Assembly: GCA_004562915.1 (NCBI GenBank)
Contig: SFQZ01000044.1
Span: 1-24,078, forward strand
DNA length: 24,078 nucleotides
Direction of reading: 5' to 3'
From: a bacterium
GTDB taxonomy: Bacteria; Bacillota_A; Clostridia; Lachnospirales; Lachnospiraceae
Positions 7,258 through 14,872 of the stretch are shown piece after piece; the first letter of the stretch is position 1; every line of letters begins with the position of its first letter. The notes under the pieces were generated by a model. It searched no databases. It worked only from the letters and a program-made list of their open reading frames with translations, and had not been told where the DNA came from. The translations under genes and the position numbers were made by a program.

Positions 7258-9423
7258 TTAGATCTCTTTCCAGATAATCTCATTGGCATCCAGTTCCAGA
7301 TCAAAGCTGGTGCCGTCACCTTTGTATACGGTGGTTTTCTGTGGTTCGTAAGTATTATTTACAATGCAGTACTTGCCATTTTTCACATAGGCATGTACTT
7401 CTACATTATAATTGGTGCTGAACCACTTGTGCAGGTTCTCTTCATCATGAGAGGCCCACATGATTGCACGGTAGAGTACACGGCTGTTTTCAAAGCTGTA
7501 CGGAAGTCCGCTGATATAAACGCCACGGCCATTTCCAAATTCATTGACTGCCATCTGTACTTCTTTTTCTGACTGTTTGATAATGGTTGTTTCCGGCATC
7601 GCATAAATATTCTTCTTGCCTTCACCGAAATCCACATCCCCCTTACAATCCTCGATAATGAAGTGATCATGCTCTTCCCAGTTGTATTTGTCTTTGTTCA
7701 GATCAAATCCATTTTCACGTTCTACCCCAAGAACACTGCGAAGCTGGATAAATTTGCCCTGCCACTGATGAGCTGCCGGTTCACCGATACCGATAAAACC
7801 ACCGCCATTGTAGACAAATTCATTGATTGCGGACACAATAGCTTCATCGATCCAGTTTTCTCCTCCGGTGTATGCGGTATCTGCATCGCCCACATTCAGG
7901 ATCACATCGATCTCTTTCAGAAGATCCGGGTTATTTCTGATGTCATCAAAGGTGATAAATCTTACATCAAACGGAGCACCGCTCAATGTCTCCATAATTC
8001 CTGCATAGGAATAATTCTGTTTGTGATAAATCGCATGATGTACCATATGATTGCCCCACGCACGCATTTTTCCCCAGCAGTTCAGTACAGCTACTGTCTT
8101 CACACAATACGGAGTAGTTCCTTTGATATTTTCATACAAGGTTCTGAATTCCTGACATACACTTTCCACGTAATCGACGAATTCCGGGAACTGTACAGCC
8201 AGTTTCAGATATCCGCCGTAACCGATCCGGTCGATCGGTTTTCTTAAAATCGCACGACGTGCCGTCACCCAGTTCACCTTTGCTTCTTTTACCGGGTCGC
8301 CGCCCTCATAGAAAGTATCCGGGAAGAAATAAGGAAGGAAACGCCCCTCTGTGTATTTTACACCCGGAATATCACTGATCAGACGCAGCGTAGCACCATT
8401 TCCAACAGAACCAACTACCGCATCCAGCCCAACAGACCTAAATTCATCCATGAACGGTTCCATTCCGATCCAATGATCCCCCAGGAACATCATAGCTTCT
8501 TTTCCATACTCATGAACAATATCCACAAACTCTTTGGCAAGTTTTGTCACTTCTCTTCTCTGGAAAGCTGTGAAATCCATAAATTCTTTTGACGGAATCC
8601 GGTACATGTTGTTCATATATCCCTGGTCAATGATAAATTCCGGACGGAACTTATATCCCACTTCTTTCTCAAACTGTTCCAGAATATACGGGCTGACAGA
8701 TGCAGAATATCCATACCAGTCTACATATTTTTCTCTCGCCAGCTCATCGAAAATCAGTGTAAACTGATGGAAGAATGTGGTAAATCTCACTACATCCACA
8801 TAAGGATGGGTTTCGAGGAATTTTCTCAGACGTTTTTTGGAAAACTCTTTGGTTTTTGGCTGACGTACATCAAACGTAATCTGTTTTTCCACGCCCTGCC
8901 AGTCATTGGTGACCGCATTGTACATATGTACCGGATCCCACATGATATAGGCCAGAAAGCTAACCGTATAATCATGGAATGCTTTTGCCGGTTTGATGGT
9001 CACATCCCCTGTCTCTTCACTGTAATCCCACTCGGTAACCGGAACTACCTTTCCTGTAGTACGATCAATTACTTCCCACCATCTTCTGATATCATCATGA
9101 GAATTTACCTTCAGCATATCCGGATACAGATGATCCATCAGGTGAATGGACAATTCTCCGCCTGTCGCCGTATGAATCGAAGTCATAATATACATCTGCT
9201 GAATCTCATCCGGGTTTGCTTTCGCCCATGCATTATCTTTTCTGGTAGTGTAATACGTAGCATATACTTTTGCATCCACTTTTTTCAGTTCTTCCGGATA
9301 ATCTGTTCCGTCACAGTCACGAATCGCATCCGCCCCCCAGCGTTCAACCAATTCCAGTGTTTCCGGCACTACATCCACATCTGTCGGAATCGTTACTCTT
9401 CCCCTTGTACATTCTTTGCTCAT
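7258..9423 (-). CDS. GH112 phosphorylase (galacto-/lacto-N-biose or galactosyl-rhamnose phosphorylase)
   Basis: GH112 enzymes split beta-1,3-galactosyl-N-acetylhexosamines (mucin and milk disaccharides) or beta-1,4-galactosyl-rhamnose with phosphate, giving galactose 1-phosphate in the cytosol. The 721-residue protein matches the family from end to end: RGRVTIPTD near the N-terminus, WGADAIRDCDGTDYPE, EYTVSFLAYI-like HDYTVSFLAYIMWDPVHMYN, VVRFTTFFHQFTLIFDE, then MMFLGDHWIG with the predicted general acid D316. Next come GVKYTEGRFLPYFFPDTFYEGGDP and the glutamine-amidotransferase-like C-terminal part with GRGVYISGLPYS. No signal peptide is seen. AAAGGAGAAG precedes the ATG. It is monocistronic and divergent from an AraC regulator, with no transporter, NahK, GalT or GalE next to it. 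I cannot decide between the N-acetylhexosamine and rhamnose acceptors by eye. Confidence 0.93.
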   Translation of the reverse strand: MSKECTRGRVTIPTDVDVVPETLELVERWGADAIRDCDGTDYPEELKKVDAKVYATYYTTRKDNAWAKANPDEIQQMYIMTSIHTATGGELSIHLMDHLYPDMLKVNSHDDIRRWWEVIDRTTGKVVPVTEWDYSEETGDVTIKPAKAFHDYTVSFLAYIMWDPVHMYNAVTNDWQGVEKQITFDVRQPKTKEFSKKRLRKFLETHPYVDVVRFTTFFHQFTLIFDELAREKYVDWYGYSASVSPYILEQFEKEVGYKFRPEFIIDQGYMNNMYRIPSKEFMDFTAFQRREVTKLAKEFVDIVHEYGKEAMMFLGDHWIGMEPFMDEFRSVGLDAVVGSVGNGATLRLISDIPGVKYTEGRFLPYFFPDTFYEGGDPVKEAKVNWVTARRAILRKPIDRIGYGGYLKLAVQFPEFVDYVESVCQEFRTLYENIKGTTPYCVKTVAVLNCWGKMRAWGNHMVHHAIYHKQNYSYAGIMETLSGAPFDVRFITFDDIRNNPDLLKEIDVILNVGDADTAYTGGENWIDEAIVSAINEFVYNGGGFIGIGEPAAHQWQGKFIQLRSVLGVERENGFDLNKDKYNWEEHDHFIIEDCKGDVDFGEGKKNIYAMPETTIIKQSEKEVQMAVNEFGNGRGVYISGLPYSFENSRVLYRAIMWASHDEENLHKWFSTNYNVEVHAYVKNGKYCIVNNTYEPQKTTVYKGDGTSFDLELDANEIIWKEI

Positions 9424-9511
9424 AGCCTTCTCCTTTTACTTTATACCATACTGATTATGATGCCAGGGAGCGTGAAACGCGAAGAAATCCACAAGCATCA
9501 TGGTGTCAAAA

Positions 9512-9538
9512 TGATCACGAATCGTTTTTCTGTGATCA
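9512..9538. promoter_or_regulatory. Inverted repeat in the phosphorylase/AraC intergenic region
   Basis: TGATCAC (9512-9518) and GTGATCA (9532-9538) are perfect arms 13 bases apart in the 353-base gap 9424-9776. A TATAAT on the minus strand at about 9550-9545 could be the phosphorylase -10; no good -35 accompanies it, as expected of an activator-dependent promoter. The repeat would then lie just downstream of that start. It is a candidate regulator site; I see no other structure in the gap apart from the araC promoter. Confidence 0.4.
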
Positions 9539-9679
9539 AATTCATTATATGAAAAAAGCTCTGTGATTTCTACGCTACTCTTGTTTCGAATATTATATAT
9601 CTTGCTTTTCTATACTACAATTCCGGCAGATACGCAGGTATATCTTTTTTCTCTGAATATTTTTCCATCTTCCCAAAAC

Positions 9680-9708
9680 TTGAAAATCAGGTTTTATCAC
9701 GCTATAAT
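9680..9708 (+). promoter_or_regulatory. Promoter of the AraC regulator gene
   Basis: TTGAAA (9680-9685) and TATAAT (9703-9708) are 17 bases apart, about 70 bases before the regulator's ATG at 9777. An AGGAGG ribosome site follows at 9763-9768. Confidence 0.8.
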
Positions 9709-9776
9709 AAAAATAAGATTTTCGAGAATACGAAGTAATTTCTTTTGAGCCAACAGCGAAACAGGAGGACTTATTC

Positions 9777-10622
9777 ATGGCTAATCTTTCTTATTCTTTT
9801 ACTGATCTTTCCACAGATCACTCCGACAAGCAACAACTTCGCTATGTCTCTTCCTCTTCTTTCGGAAAAGACTGGAGCAGCGTGCTTCATTCCCACGAGT
9901 GCACGGAGCTTTTTTATGTAACCGAAGGAGAGGGTCTGTTCTGCACGGATGAGGAAAGCCGTTCCATCAAAAAAGATCAGATGGTCCTAGTCAACCCCAA
10001 GATCCGCCACACAGAACGTTCTTCTGCCGAAAAACAGATGAACTACATCGTCCTGGGCATTGACAATCTGCAGTTTCATTTTGGAAAAGAAAAGGAATTC
10101 CTTCCTTTTCAGGTTTTCCAGCTGGCTTCACACCGGGAGGAGATTCTGCCTCTTCTGTACACCATTTTAACCGAACTGGAACAACAGAAACATTTTCATG
10201 AAGAAATATGTCAGCATTATCTATCTATACTTCTGCTGCAAGTACAGCGAATCACAGGACAGGATTTTACAGCTTCTGCCCCCAATCCGATTCCTTATGA
10301 ATGTGAAAAAGCAAAATCTTATATTAAAAATCATTTTCGCGAATCTATCACTTTGGATTCCCTGGCGGAAGTTACCCATTGGGATAAGTTTTATTTTTCC
10401 CACCAGTTTTCCGGTGCCTATGGCATTTCCCCGATCAATTACCTTCTGAAGCTTCGGGTGGAACACAGCAAACATCTTCTGGAAACTACAGATTACTCAG
10501 TCACCCAGATTGCGGAAGCTTCCGGATTTTCTTCTCAAAATTACTTTTCACAGACTTTTAAAAAAGGTACGGGAATGTCACCGAGAGAGTACAGAAAAAC
10601 CTTCTCCAAACCCAAACAGTAA
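9777..10622 (+). CDS. AraC-family regulator, cupin plus double HTH
   Basis: This 281-residue transcription factor has an N-terminal cupin-type sugar-sensing domain (about 30-100, with LHSHECTELFYVTEGEG and the NPKIRHTERS turn). Its C-terminal AraC DNA-binding domain spans about 175-276: ITLDSLAEVTHWDKFYFSHQF is the first helix-turn-helix, SVTQIAEASGFSSQNYFSQTFKK the second, and GMSPREYRK the usual end. It is transcribed away from the GH112 phosphorylase, so by position it probably activates that gene in response to a galactosyl disaccharide. The start is fixed by AGGAGG 8 bases upstream and a good promoter. The effector is unknown. Confidence 0.92.
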   Translation: MANLSYSFTDLSTDHSDKQQLRYVSSSSFGKDWSSVLHSHECTELFYVTEGEGLFCTDEESRSIKKDQMVLVNPKIRHTERSSAEKQMNYIVLGIDNLQFHFGKEKEFLPFQVFQLASHREEILPLLYTILTELEQQKHFHEEICQHYLSILLLQVQRITGQDFTASAPNPIPYECEKAKSYIKNHFRESITLDSLAEVTHWDKFYFSHQFSGAYGISPINYLLKLRVEHSKHLLETTDYSVTQIAEASGFSSQNYFSQTFKKGTGMSPREYRKTFSKPKQ

Positions 10623-10657
10623 CATCTGAACAATTCATGATGAAAAAGGAAAATCTT

Positions 10658-10825
10658 ATGGAATACATAAAAGAAGAAGTGGCTTCCTGTCCGAAAAATC
10701 ATCGGGAAGCCACTCATACACTGACTTATAAAAAAGCTACCTGCACCCGCGTGCCGGACACCCTGCTGCACTTTATGTGCAGTCTGAATCCCCGGTGCAA
10801 GGAATGTGTGGAGGAATATTTATAG
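10658..10825 (+). CDS. Hypothetical 55-residue cysteine-rich protein
   Basis: The short frame begins 35 bases after the AraC stop. The ATG at 10658 has AAAAAGGA about 8 bases upstream, a better site than the in-frame ATG at 10637. The product is basic to neutral, has five cysteines in 55 residues and ends in CSLNPRCKECVEEYL, a C-x6-C-x2-C cluster that could hold a metal. I see no membrane segment or signal, and I recognise no family. The 5' third of the gene also encodes a perfect 10-bp inverted repeat (10678-10687 with 10705-10714), so this stretch may instead be only an RNA structure that terminates or protects the araC transcript. It would be co-transcribed with araC. Confidence 0.4.
   Translation: MEYIKEEVASCPKNHREATHTLTYKKATCTRVPDTLLHFMCSLNPRCKECVEEYL
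10678..10714. other. Perfect 10-bp inverted repeat downstream of araC
   Basis: AGTGGCTTCC and GGAAGCCACT enclose a 17-base loop. On the plus strand no T-run follows, so it is a poor terminator for araC; on the minus strand a T-rich tract (TTCTTCTTTT) does follow. It overlaps the 55-residue ORF. Confidence 0.55.
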
Positions 10826-10846
10826 TATATGAATTAATACTTTTTC

Positions 10847-10875
10847 TTGACCTGCTTTTCATTTTTTATTATAAT
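10847..10875 (+). promoter_or_regulatory. Strong promoter of the small acidic-protein gene
   Basis: TTGACC (10847-10852) and TATAAT (10870-10875) are separated by 17 bases. Transcription should begin near 10882, only about 11 bases ahead of a terminator-like hairpin. Confidence 0.8.
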
Positions 10876-10892
10876 TTAACCAGGAAGACAAC

Positions 10893-10924
10893 GAAGTCCA
10901 CCGTGTCGTAGTGGGCTTCTTTTT
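10893..10924 (+). terminator. Attenuator-like terminator in the leader of the small gene
   Basis: GAAGTCCAC (10893-10901) pairs with GTGGGCTTC (10911-10919), with one G-U pair and a 9-base loop, and five Ts follow. The hairpin lies between the promoter and the start codon at 10948, so default transcription would give an RNA of only about 45 nucleotides. Read-through is needed to express the gene. Confidence 0.7.
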
Positions 10925-10947
10925 ATTTATGCATAGGAGGTATGTAT

Positions 10948-11115
10948 ATGGAAGAAAAAAAGACTACGATTTCCACTTCGGAAGAACCGAAAAAACAGAC
11001 ATCTGATACTCCCGAATCCACCGGCGAACACGTTTTGTCTGAGACATGGGCACAGGACGCACTGCAGGATCTGGATGATTTTATAGAATCACAGGGGATC
11101 TATATCCGGCAGTGA
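10948..11115 (+). CDS. Hypothetical 55-residue acidic protein
   Basis: A short frame with excellent expression signals: AGGAGG at 10935-10940, 7 bases before the ATG, behind a near-consensus promoter. The product is hydrophilic. Residues 1-30 are rich in Lys, Glu, Ser and Thr and look disordered; residues 31-55 (SETWAQDALQDLDDFIESQG and a short IYIRQ end) look like an acidic amphipathic helix. There is no membrane segment, signal or cysteine. I recognise no family. Such small proteins often bind a partner or an RNA, but nothing here shows which. It stands alone between terminators, with an attenuator-like hairpin in its leader, which suggests conditional expression. Confidence 0.65.
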   Translation: MEEKKTTISTSEEPKKQTSDTPESTGEHVLSETWAQDALQDLDDFIESQGIYIRQ

Positions 11116-11143
11116 ATATTAGCATTTCCATTTAACTGATCAA

Positions 11144-11195
11144 AACTTCCCACATCAAAACTGGTTTTAAACCTTATTGATATGGGAAGTTGTTT
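11144..11195. terminator. Bidirectional terminator between the small gene and the VOC gene
   Basis: Fifteen-base arms (11144-11158 and 11177-11191) pair at 14 positions, starting AACTTCCCA, with an inner GGTTT/AAACC stem in the loop. T4 follows on each strand. It separates the rightward small gene from the leftward galactosidase-VOC operon. Confidence 0.75.
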
Positions 11196-11221
11196 TGCAA
11201 TTAATATCGAACATTCATCTA

Positions 11222-11608
11222 CTACTCATGCAGTTCCAGCGGCAGTCCATCGGGATCTTTAAAGAATGTCATCTTCTTATGTGTATAATCATCCCACCGC
11301 ACAGGTTCTGTCTCGATTCCCAAAGCATTCAGCTGCGCAATGGTATCTTCGATGCACTCAACACGGAATGCAAGATGACGAAGCCCGCAGGCTTCGGGAT
11401 AATTGGGGCGTGCAGGGCTTCCCGGTATCCCGAAAAGTTCCAGTTCACAGTCCCCCAGTTTCAGATCCAGCTTGTAATCTCCTCTTCTCTCTCTGTAGTT
11501 TTCTCTCACAATTTCAAATCCCAGAAGATCCACATAGAAATGTCTGGATTTTTCATAATCAGATGCAATAATCGCCACATGGTGAATCGCATGAAAAAGT
11601 GCTGCCAT
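11222..11608 (-). CDS. VOC superfamily metalloprotein (glyoxalase I-like, YaeR type)
   Basis: This 128-residue protein has one complete vicinal-oxygen-chelate fold with all four expected metal ligands: H10 in IHHVAI, E57 in CELELF, H78 in LRHLAF and E125 in LPLELHE. The length and the FYVDLLGFEIVRENYRE and FFKDPDGLPLELHE segments resemble the YaeR/GloA2 group, related to lactoylglutathione lyase and of uncertain physiological substrate. It starts 14 bases after the beta-galactosidase stop, with AAGGGGG as ribosome site, so it is co-transcribed with that gene. The pairing could mean detoxification of methylglyoxal made during rapid sugar breakdown, which is inference. Confidence 0.85.
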   Translation of the reverse strand: MAALFHAIHHVAIIASDYEKSRHFYVDLLGFEIVRENYRERRGDYKLDLKLGDCELELFGIPGSPARPNYPEACGLRHLAFRVECIEDTIAQLNALGIETEPVRWDDYTHKKMTFFKDPDGLPLELHE

Positions 11609-11622
11609 TTTCCGATACCCCC

Positions 11623-13635
11623 TTATCTTTCAATGATTTTCAGATTCCACGGTTCGATTTCCAACATATCGCCTGTGCTTATCTTTTCTTCCGTCAAAAG
11701 TTCTGTACCATTATTACCTGTATATTTTACAGACTGAACTTCCGGCGAATAATTCAGATAGTAAACTACTTCTTTTTCAAAATCATTGACACCCTTTTTG
11801 ATGATTACAGGAAACTTTACTTCCTGACCTTCTGTCCATAAACCCGCTTCTTTTAACACATCCGATAGAATTTCTCGCAGCATAGTGGCGCTTGTCCAGC
11901 ATCCCAGGTAAGTGGCGCTTCCTTCACCATAATGATTTCTGGTAACCGCCGCATATCGTTTCCAGTTGTAATGATCATAAGACGCCAGAACTTCAGCAGT
12001 ATCCGGATTGATCAGTTCCATGAATGTCTTTATCTCGTTTTCCTGACAGTGATAACGTTCCGACGCCAGCTTCACATTTTTCGGAAATGTGAAATGACTG
12101 TAGGAAATGCCAAGACACCTGTCTATTCCATGAGGCTGGCAGTCCGCATATACTTTTACATTTTCGTTGGCAAATGCTGTTTTAAAAGTGGTAAACAGAT
12201 GACCACCGTTTTTCACATATCTGTCAATCCGGGTCAGCAATTCCTCCGGTGCCGCATACAGAGCAGGTACCACCAGAAGTTCATAGTCTTCCAGATTTTC
12301 CGATTCCGGCCACAGGAAATCACATTCTACATTCAACCGGTACAGCTGATCATACACATAACGGACCGCATCATTATATTTCACCTCACCGCTGAACCCT
12401 CCTGTACTGTCAATCGGGAACCAGTCCAGCGCCGTCAGGGCCTCATTGCTTACCAGCATTGCCACCTTATTTTTCTTTTTCAGATTCACCAGATGGCCGC
12501 CGATCCGGGCAAATTCATTTCCGATCACTTTTGCCGCACGATAGGTATCATTTTCCTTAAAATCATGACTCAGCAGTCCTTTCCAGTAGGTCTCAAAAGA
12601 ATTGTGGATGGAATGCCAGTGCCAGTATTCCACCATATTGGCTCCGGATGCCACATGACTGTACGCCTGGAGACGAAGCTGTCCGTCATACGGTACCCAA
12701 CAGGGGAATCCCTGTGCCTCTGTCTCCAAAACAAAATAGTTGTCCCGTTTCAGGGAACGGGTACTGTCTCCGCCAAAGGAAATCTCGGCTCCCGTCAGTT
12801 CGTCCTGCGTAGGATGATAAATATCCACGCCTGCCACTGTCAATGCCTCCGCCGCATGATAATGATTCACTTTTGGCTGTACACCAAAGGAATAACCTCT
12901 CCAGTCAAAATCAAAATTGTGTGTGATAAACTGATCCTCTCTGGCATACTCCCGCACAATCTGTGCCTGCCAGTTCAGATAATCATCCACCAGTGTCCTC
13001 TGGAATTTTTCAAATTCTGCCCCCAGACTGCCGTTGATCGTTCCCCTCACATCCGGAAAATCTTCCCATGCATTGATCCGGTTACTCCAGTAATCCAGAC
13101 CAAACTCCTCATTCAAAGCATCCAGGTCATCATGGAACTTTTCTCTCAGATATTTTACAAACTGCTCCTGTACATTCCTGCCTGCAGTATCGTAATATTT
13201 TGTCTCATTGTCCAGCTGGAAACCTATAACGCATTTTCTGTGGGCAGATACTTCCATCAGCTTTCGGATCACCCGCTCTCCGTAATACCGATACACCGGA
13301 TGGGTAATATCCATAATCTGTCTTGCCCCGTAGATTCCCGGTCCATTTTTGGTCGTTGCCAGAACATCCGGATGAGATTTGACCATCCAGGTAGGAATTG
13401 CATACGTAGGAGTTCCGATAATCACGGAAATTCCGGCTTCCTCCATGGCATCCAGTACCCTCGTCACATGGCTGAAATCAAATACTCCCTCCTGGGGTTC
13501 ACAGGTACTCCAGGTAGACTCCGCAATTCTTACCACATTGATCCCTGCCGCTTTCATCATTTCCACATCTTTATCCAGACGGTCGTATGGCATATATTCA
13601 TCATAATAGGCAACCCCGTATAATAATCTGTCCAT
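11623..13635 (-). CDS. GH42 beta-galactosidase
   Basis: GH42 enzymes release terminal beta-linked galactose from oligosaccharides. The 670-residue protein has the N-terminal TIM barrel beginning YGVAYYDEYMPYDRLDKDVEMMKAAGINVVRIAESTWS, with acid/base E144 in FQLDNETKYYD and the probable nucleophile E304 in FVLETEAQGF. After the barrel come the trimerisation domain (about 385-600, with a sugar-binding-like CLGISYSHF) and a small C-terminal beta domain ending in LEIEPWNLKIIER. There is no signal peptide, so it should act on imported oligosaccharides. The ATG at 13635 is chosen because AAGGAGAA lies 6 bases upstream; the seven codons before it contain that ribosome site. It leads an operon with the VOC gene. 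Preferred linkage cannot be read from sequence. Confidence 0.93.
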   Translation of the reverse strand: MDRLLYGVAYYDEYMPYDRLDKDVEMMKAAGINVVRIAESTWSTCEPQEGVFDFSHVTRVLDAMEEAGISVIIGTPTYAIPTWMVKSHPDVLATTKNGPGIYGARQIMDITHPVYRYYGERVIRKLMEVSAHRKCVIGFQLDNETKYYDTAGRNVQEQFVKYLREKFHDDLDALNEEFGLDYWSNRINAWEDFPDVRGTINGSLGAEFEKFQRTLVDDYLNWQAQIVREYAREDQFITHNFDFDWRGYSFGVQPKVNHYHAAEALTVAGVDIYHPTQDELTGAEISFGGDSTRSLKRDNYFVLETEAQGFPCWVPYDGQLRLQAYSHVASGANMVEYWHWHSIHNSFETYWKGLLSHDFKENDTYRAAKVIGNEFARIGGHLVNLKKKNKVAMLVSNEALTALDWFPIDSTGGFSGEVKYNDAVRYVYDQLYRLNVECDFLWPESENLEDYELLVVPALYAAPEELLTRIDRYVKNGGHLFTTFKTAFANENVKVYADCQPHGIDRCLGISYSHFTFPKNVKLASERYHCQENEIKTFMELINPDTAEVLASYDHYNWKRYAAVTRNHYGEGSATYLGCWTSATMLREILSDVLKEAGLWTEGQEVKFPVIIKKGVNDFEKEVVYYLNYSPEVQSVKYTGNNGTELLTEEKISTGDMLEIEPWNLKIIER

Positions 13636-13738
13636 AACATTCTCCTTTTCCATCACTCGTCAAATATCCTCATTCCGTACGCCTCAACCATCACATCCCC
13701 TGCTGTAACTGCCTGCGTATACAAATTTCTCATCGGAA

Positions 13739-13761
13739 TTTTCGTGTTATAAACACGAAAA
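13739..13761. promoter_or_regulatory. 23-bp perfect palindrome upstream of the GH42 gene
   Basis: Arms TTTTCGTGTT and AACACGAAAA flank a central ATA. The site lies about 100 bases upstream of the galactosidase ATG, in the 263-base gap shared with the EamA exporter. A weak minus-strand promoter (TTGACG at 13827-13822, TAAAAT at 13803-13798, spacing 18) would place it about 30-50 bases downstream of the start, where a repressor would act as a roadblock. No regulator gene adjoins it. Confidence 0.6.
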
Positions 13762-13838
13762 CATCTCACGGAATAGCAACATATAAACTGTAACAATATT
13801 TTACAACTTGTATACTCGCACCGTCAATTTGTATTTAC

Positions 13839-13854
13839 TTCTTTTCGCTTTCAT
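13839..13854. promoter_or_regulatory. cre-like CcpA box
   Basis: On the minus strand ATGAAAGCGAAAAGAA matches the cre consensus WTGNNARCGNWWWCAW with a single mismatch. It lies just upstream of the weak GH42 promoter and about 45 bases before the EamA start, so carbon catabolite control of either gene is possible. Confidence 0.45.
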
Positions 13855-13898
13855 GATATTCTCAACTACAGGTTTGTTTTTTACGAAAGGAGTTTATC

Positions 13899-14801
13899 AT
13901 GCAAAAAGTACAACTGAAGAATTCCCTTCTTCTGCTTCTCACTGCAACAATCTGGGGTGTTGCTTTTGTGGCACAAAGTGTAGGAATGGATCATGTAGGC
14001 CCATTTACTTTTAATATGGTCCGCAGCATGATCGGCGGTCTGGTTCTGATCCCCTGTATTTTTCTTTTGAATAAAATGAATCCGCCGAAGAATCATTTCA
14101 CGTCCCCTGAGGAAAAGAAACATTCCCATAAAATACTGGCAATCGGCGGTATCTGCTGCGGTATTCTTCTCTGTCTGGCAAGTAATTTCCAGCAAATGGG
14201 AATCAAATACACTACCGTGGGAAGAGCGGGATTTATCACTGCCTGCTATATCGTTATTGTCCCGATTCTCGGTCTTTTAGTTTTCAAAAAGAAATGCCGC
14301 TCCACTATCTGGGCGGCAGTAGTTCTGGCTCTGATTGGTCTGTATCTTCTGTGTATGACGGACGGTTTCGGCGTGGGCAAAGGAGATCTTCTTGTTATGG
14401 TCTGTGCCGTTTTGTTTTCTTTTCATATTCTGGTAATTGACCACTTTTCACCCCTGGTCGATGGAGTGAAAATGTCCTGCATCCAGTTTTTCGTCTGCGG
14501 TATTTTATCCGGAATACCTGCTTTTCTTTTCGAAACACCCAGGCTGGCTGACATTCTTCTGGCCTGGGCTCCGATCCTGTACGCCGGAGTGCTTTCCTGC
14601 GGTGTCGCCTACACGCTGCAGATCGTAGGGCAGAAAAATATGAATCCTACTGTGGCTTCGCTGATCCTCAGTATGGAATCCTGTATTTCCGTTCTGGCAG
14701 GCTGGGCAATTTTAGGACAGAAACTGACTGTTCGGGAATTGGGTGGATGTGTTCTTATGTTTGCAGCTATTATTCTGGCACAGCTGCCGGAGAAGAAGTG
14801 A
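13899..14801 (+). CDS. EamA/DMT-family membrane transporter
   Basis: This 300-residue integral membrane protein has about ten hydrophobic helices in two EamA repeats. The first starts LLLLTATIWGVAFVAQSVGMDHVGPFTFNMVRSMIGG; the second includes YAGVLSCGVAYTLQIVGQKNMNPTVASLILSMESCISVLAGW. These are standard drug/metabolite transporter signatures, and members usually export metabolites or amino acids. AAAGGAG precedes the ATG. A possible promoter is TTTACT then TATTCT with 17 bases between, upstream at about 13834-13862. It is monocistronic and convergent with the GH13 gene. The substrate cannot be inferred, and a role in sugar use is not supported by sequence. Confidence 0.9.
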   Translation: MQKVQLKNSLLLLLTATIWGVAFVAQSVGMDHVGPFTFNMVRSMIGGLVLIPCIFLLNKMNPPKNHFTSPEEKKHSHKILAIGGICCGILLCLASNFQQMGIKYTTVGRAGFITACYIVIVPILGLLVFKKKCRSTIWAAVVLALIGLYLLCMTDGFGVGKGDLLVMVCAVLFSFHILVIDHFSPLVDGVKMSCIQFFVCGILSGIPAFLFETPRLADILLAWAPILYAGVLSCGVAYTLQIVGQKNMNPTVASLILSMESCISVLAGWAILGQKLTVRELGGCVLMFAAIILAQLPEKK

Positions 14802-14805
14802 CAAA

Positions 14806-14870
14806 AACGGACAGGGAACGGACAGGGGACAGGTTCTGCGACTCCCAGAGTCACGGAATCTGTCCCCGTT
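14806..14870. repeat. Palindromic intergenic repeat (GGGGACAG family)
   Basis: GGGGACAGGTTC (14825-14836) pairs with GAATCTGTCCCC (14856-14867), one G-U apart, around an inner GACTC-CCA-GAGTC stem. Partial direct copies of the motif (ACGGACAGGGAACGGACAGGG) precede it. It fills the gap between two convergent stop codons, where it may serve as terminator. Such GGGACAG palindromes recur in clostridial genomes (from memory); a half copy lies at about 17566-17592. Confidence 0.75.
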
Positions 14871-14872
14871 GA

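Noticed and set aside
10893..10924. Known riboswitch or T-box
   Set aside because: The leader from promoter to hairpin is about 11 bases, too short for any aptamer I know; no specifier or T-box sequence is present.
11932..13623. 563-residue plus-strand frame opposite the GH42 gene
   Set aside because: It is antisense to a well-conserved beta-galactosidase, has no ribosome site and an Ile/His/Cys-rich composition typical of an antisense shadow.
14806..14870. CRISPR repeat or riboswitch
   Set aside because: Only one complete palindrome with no regular spacers; it lies between convergent stop codons, not in a leader.
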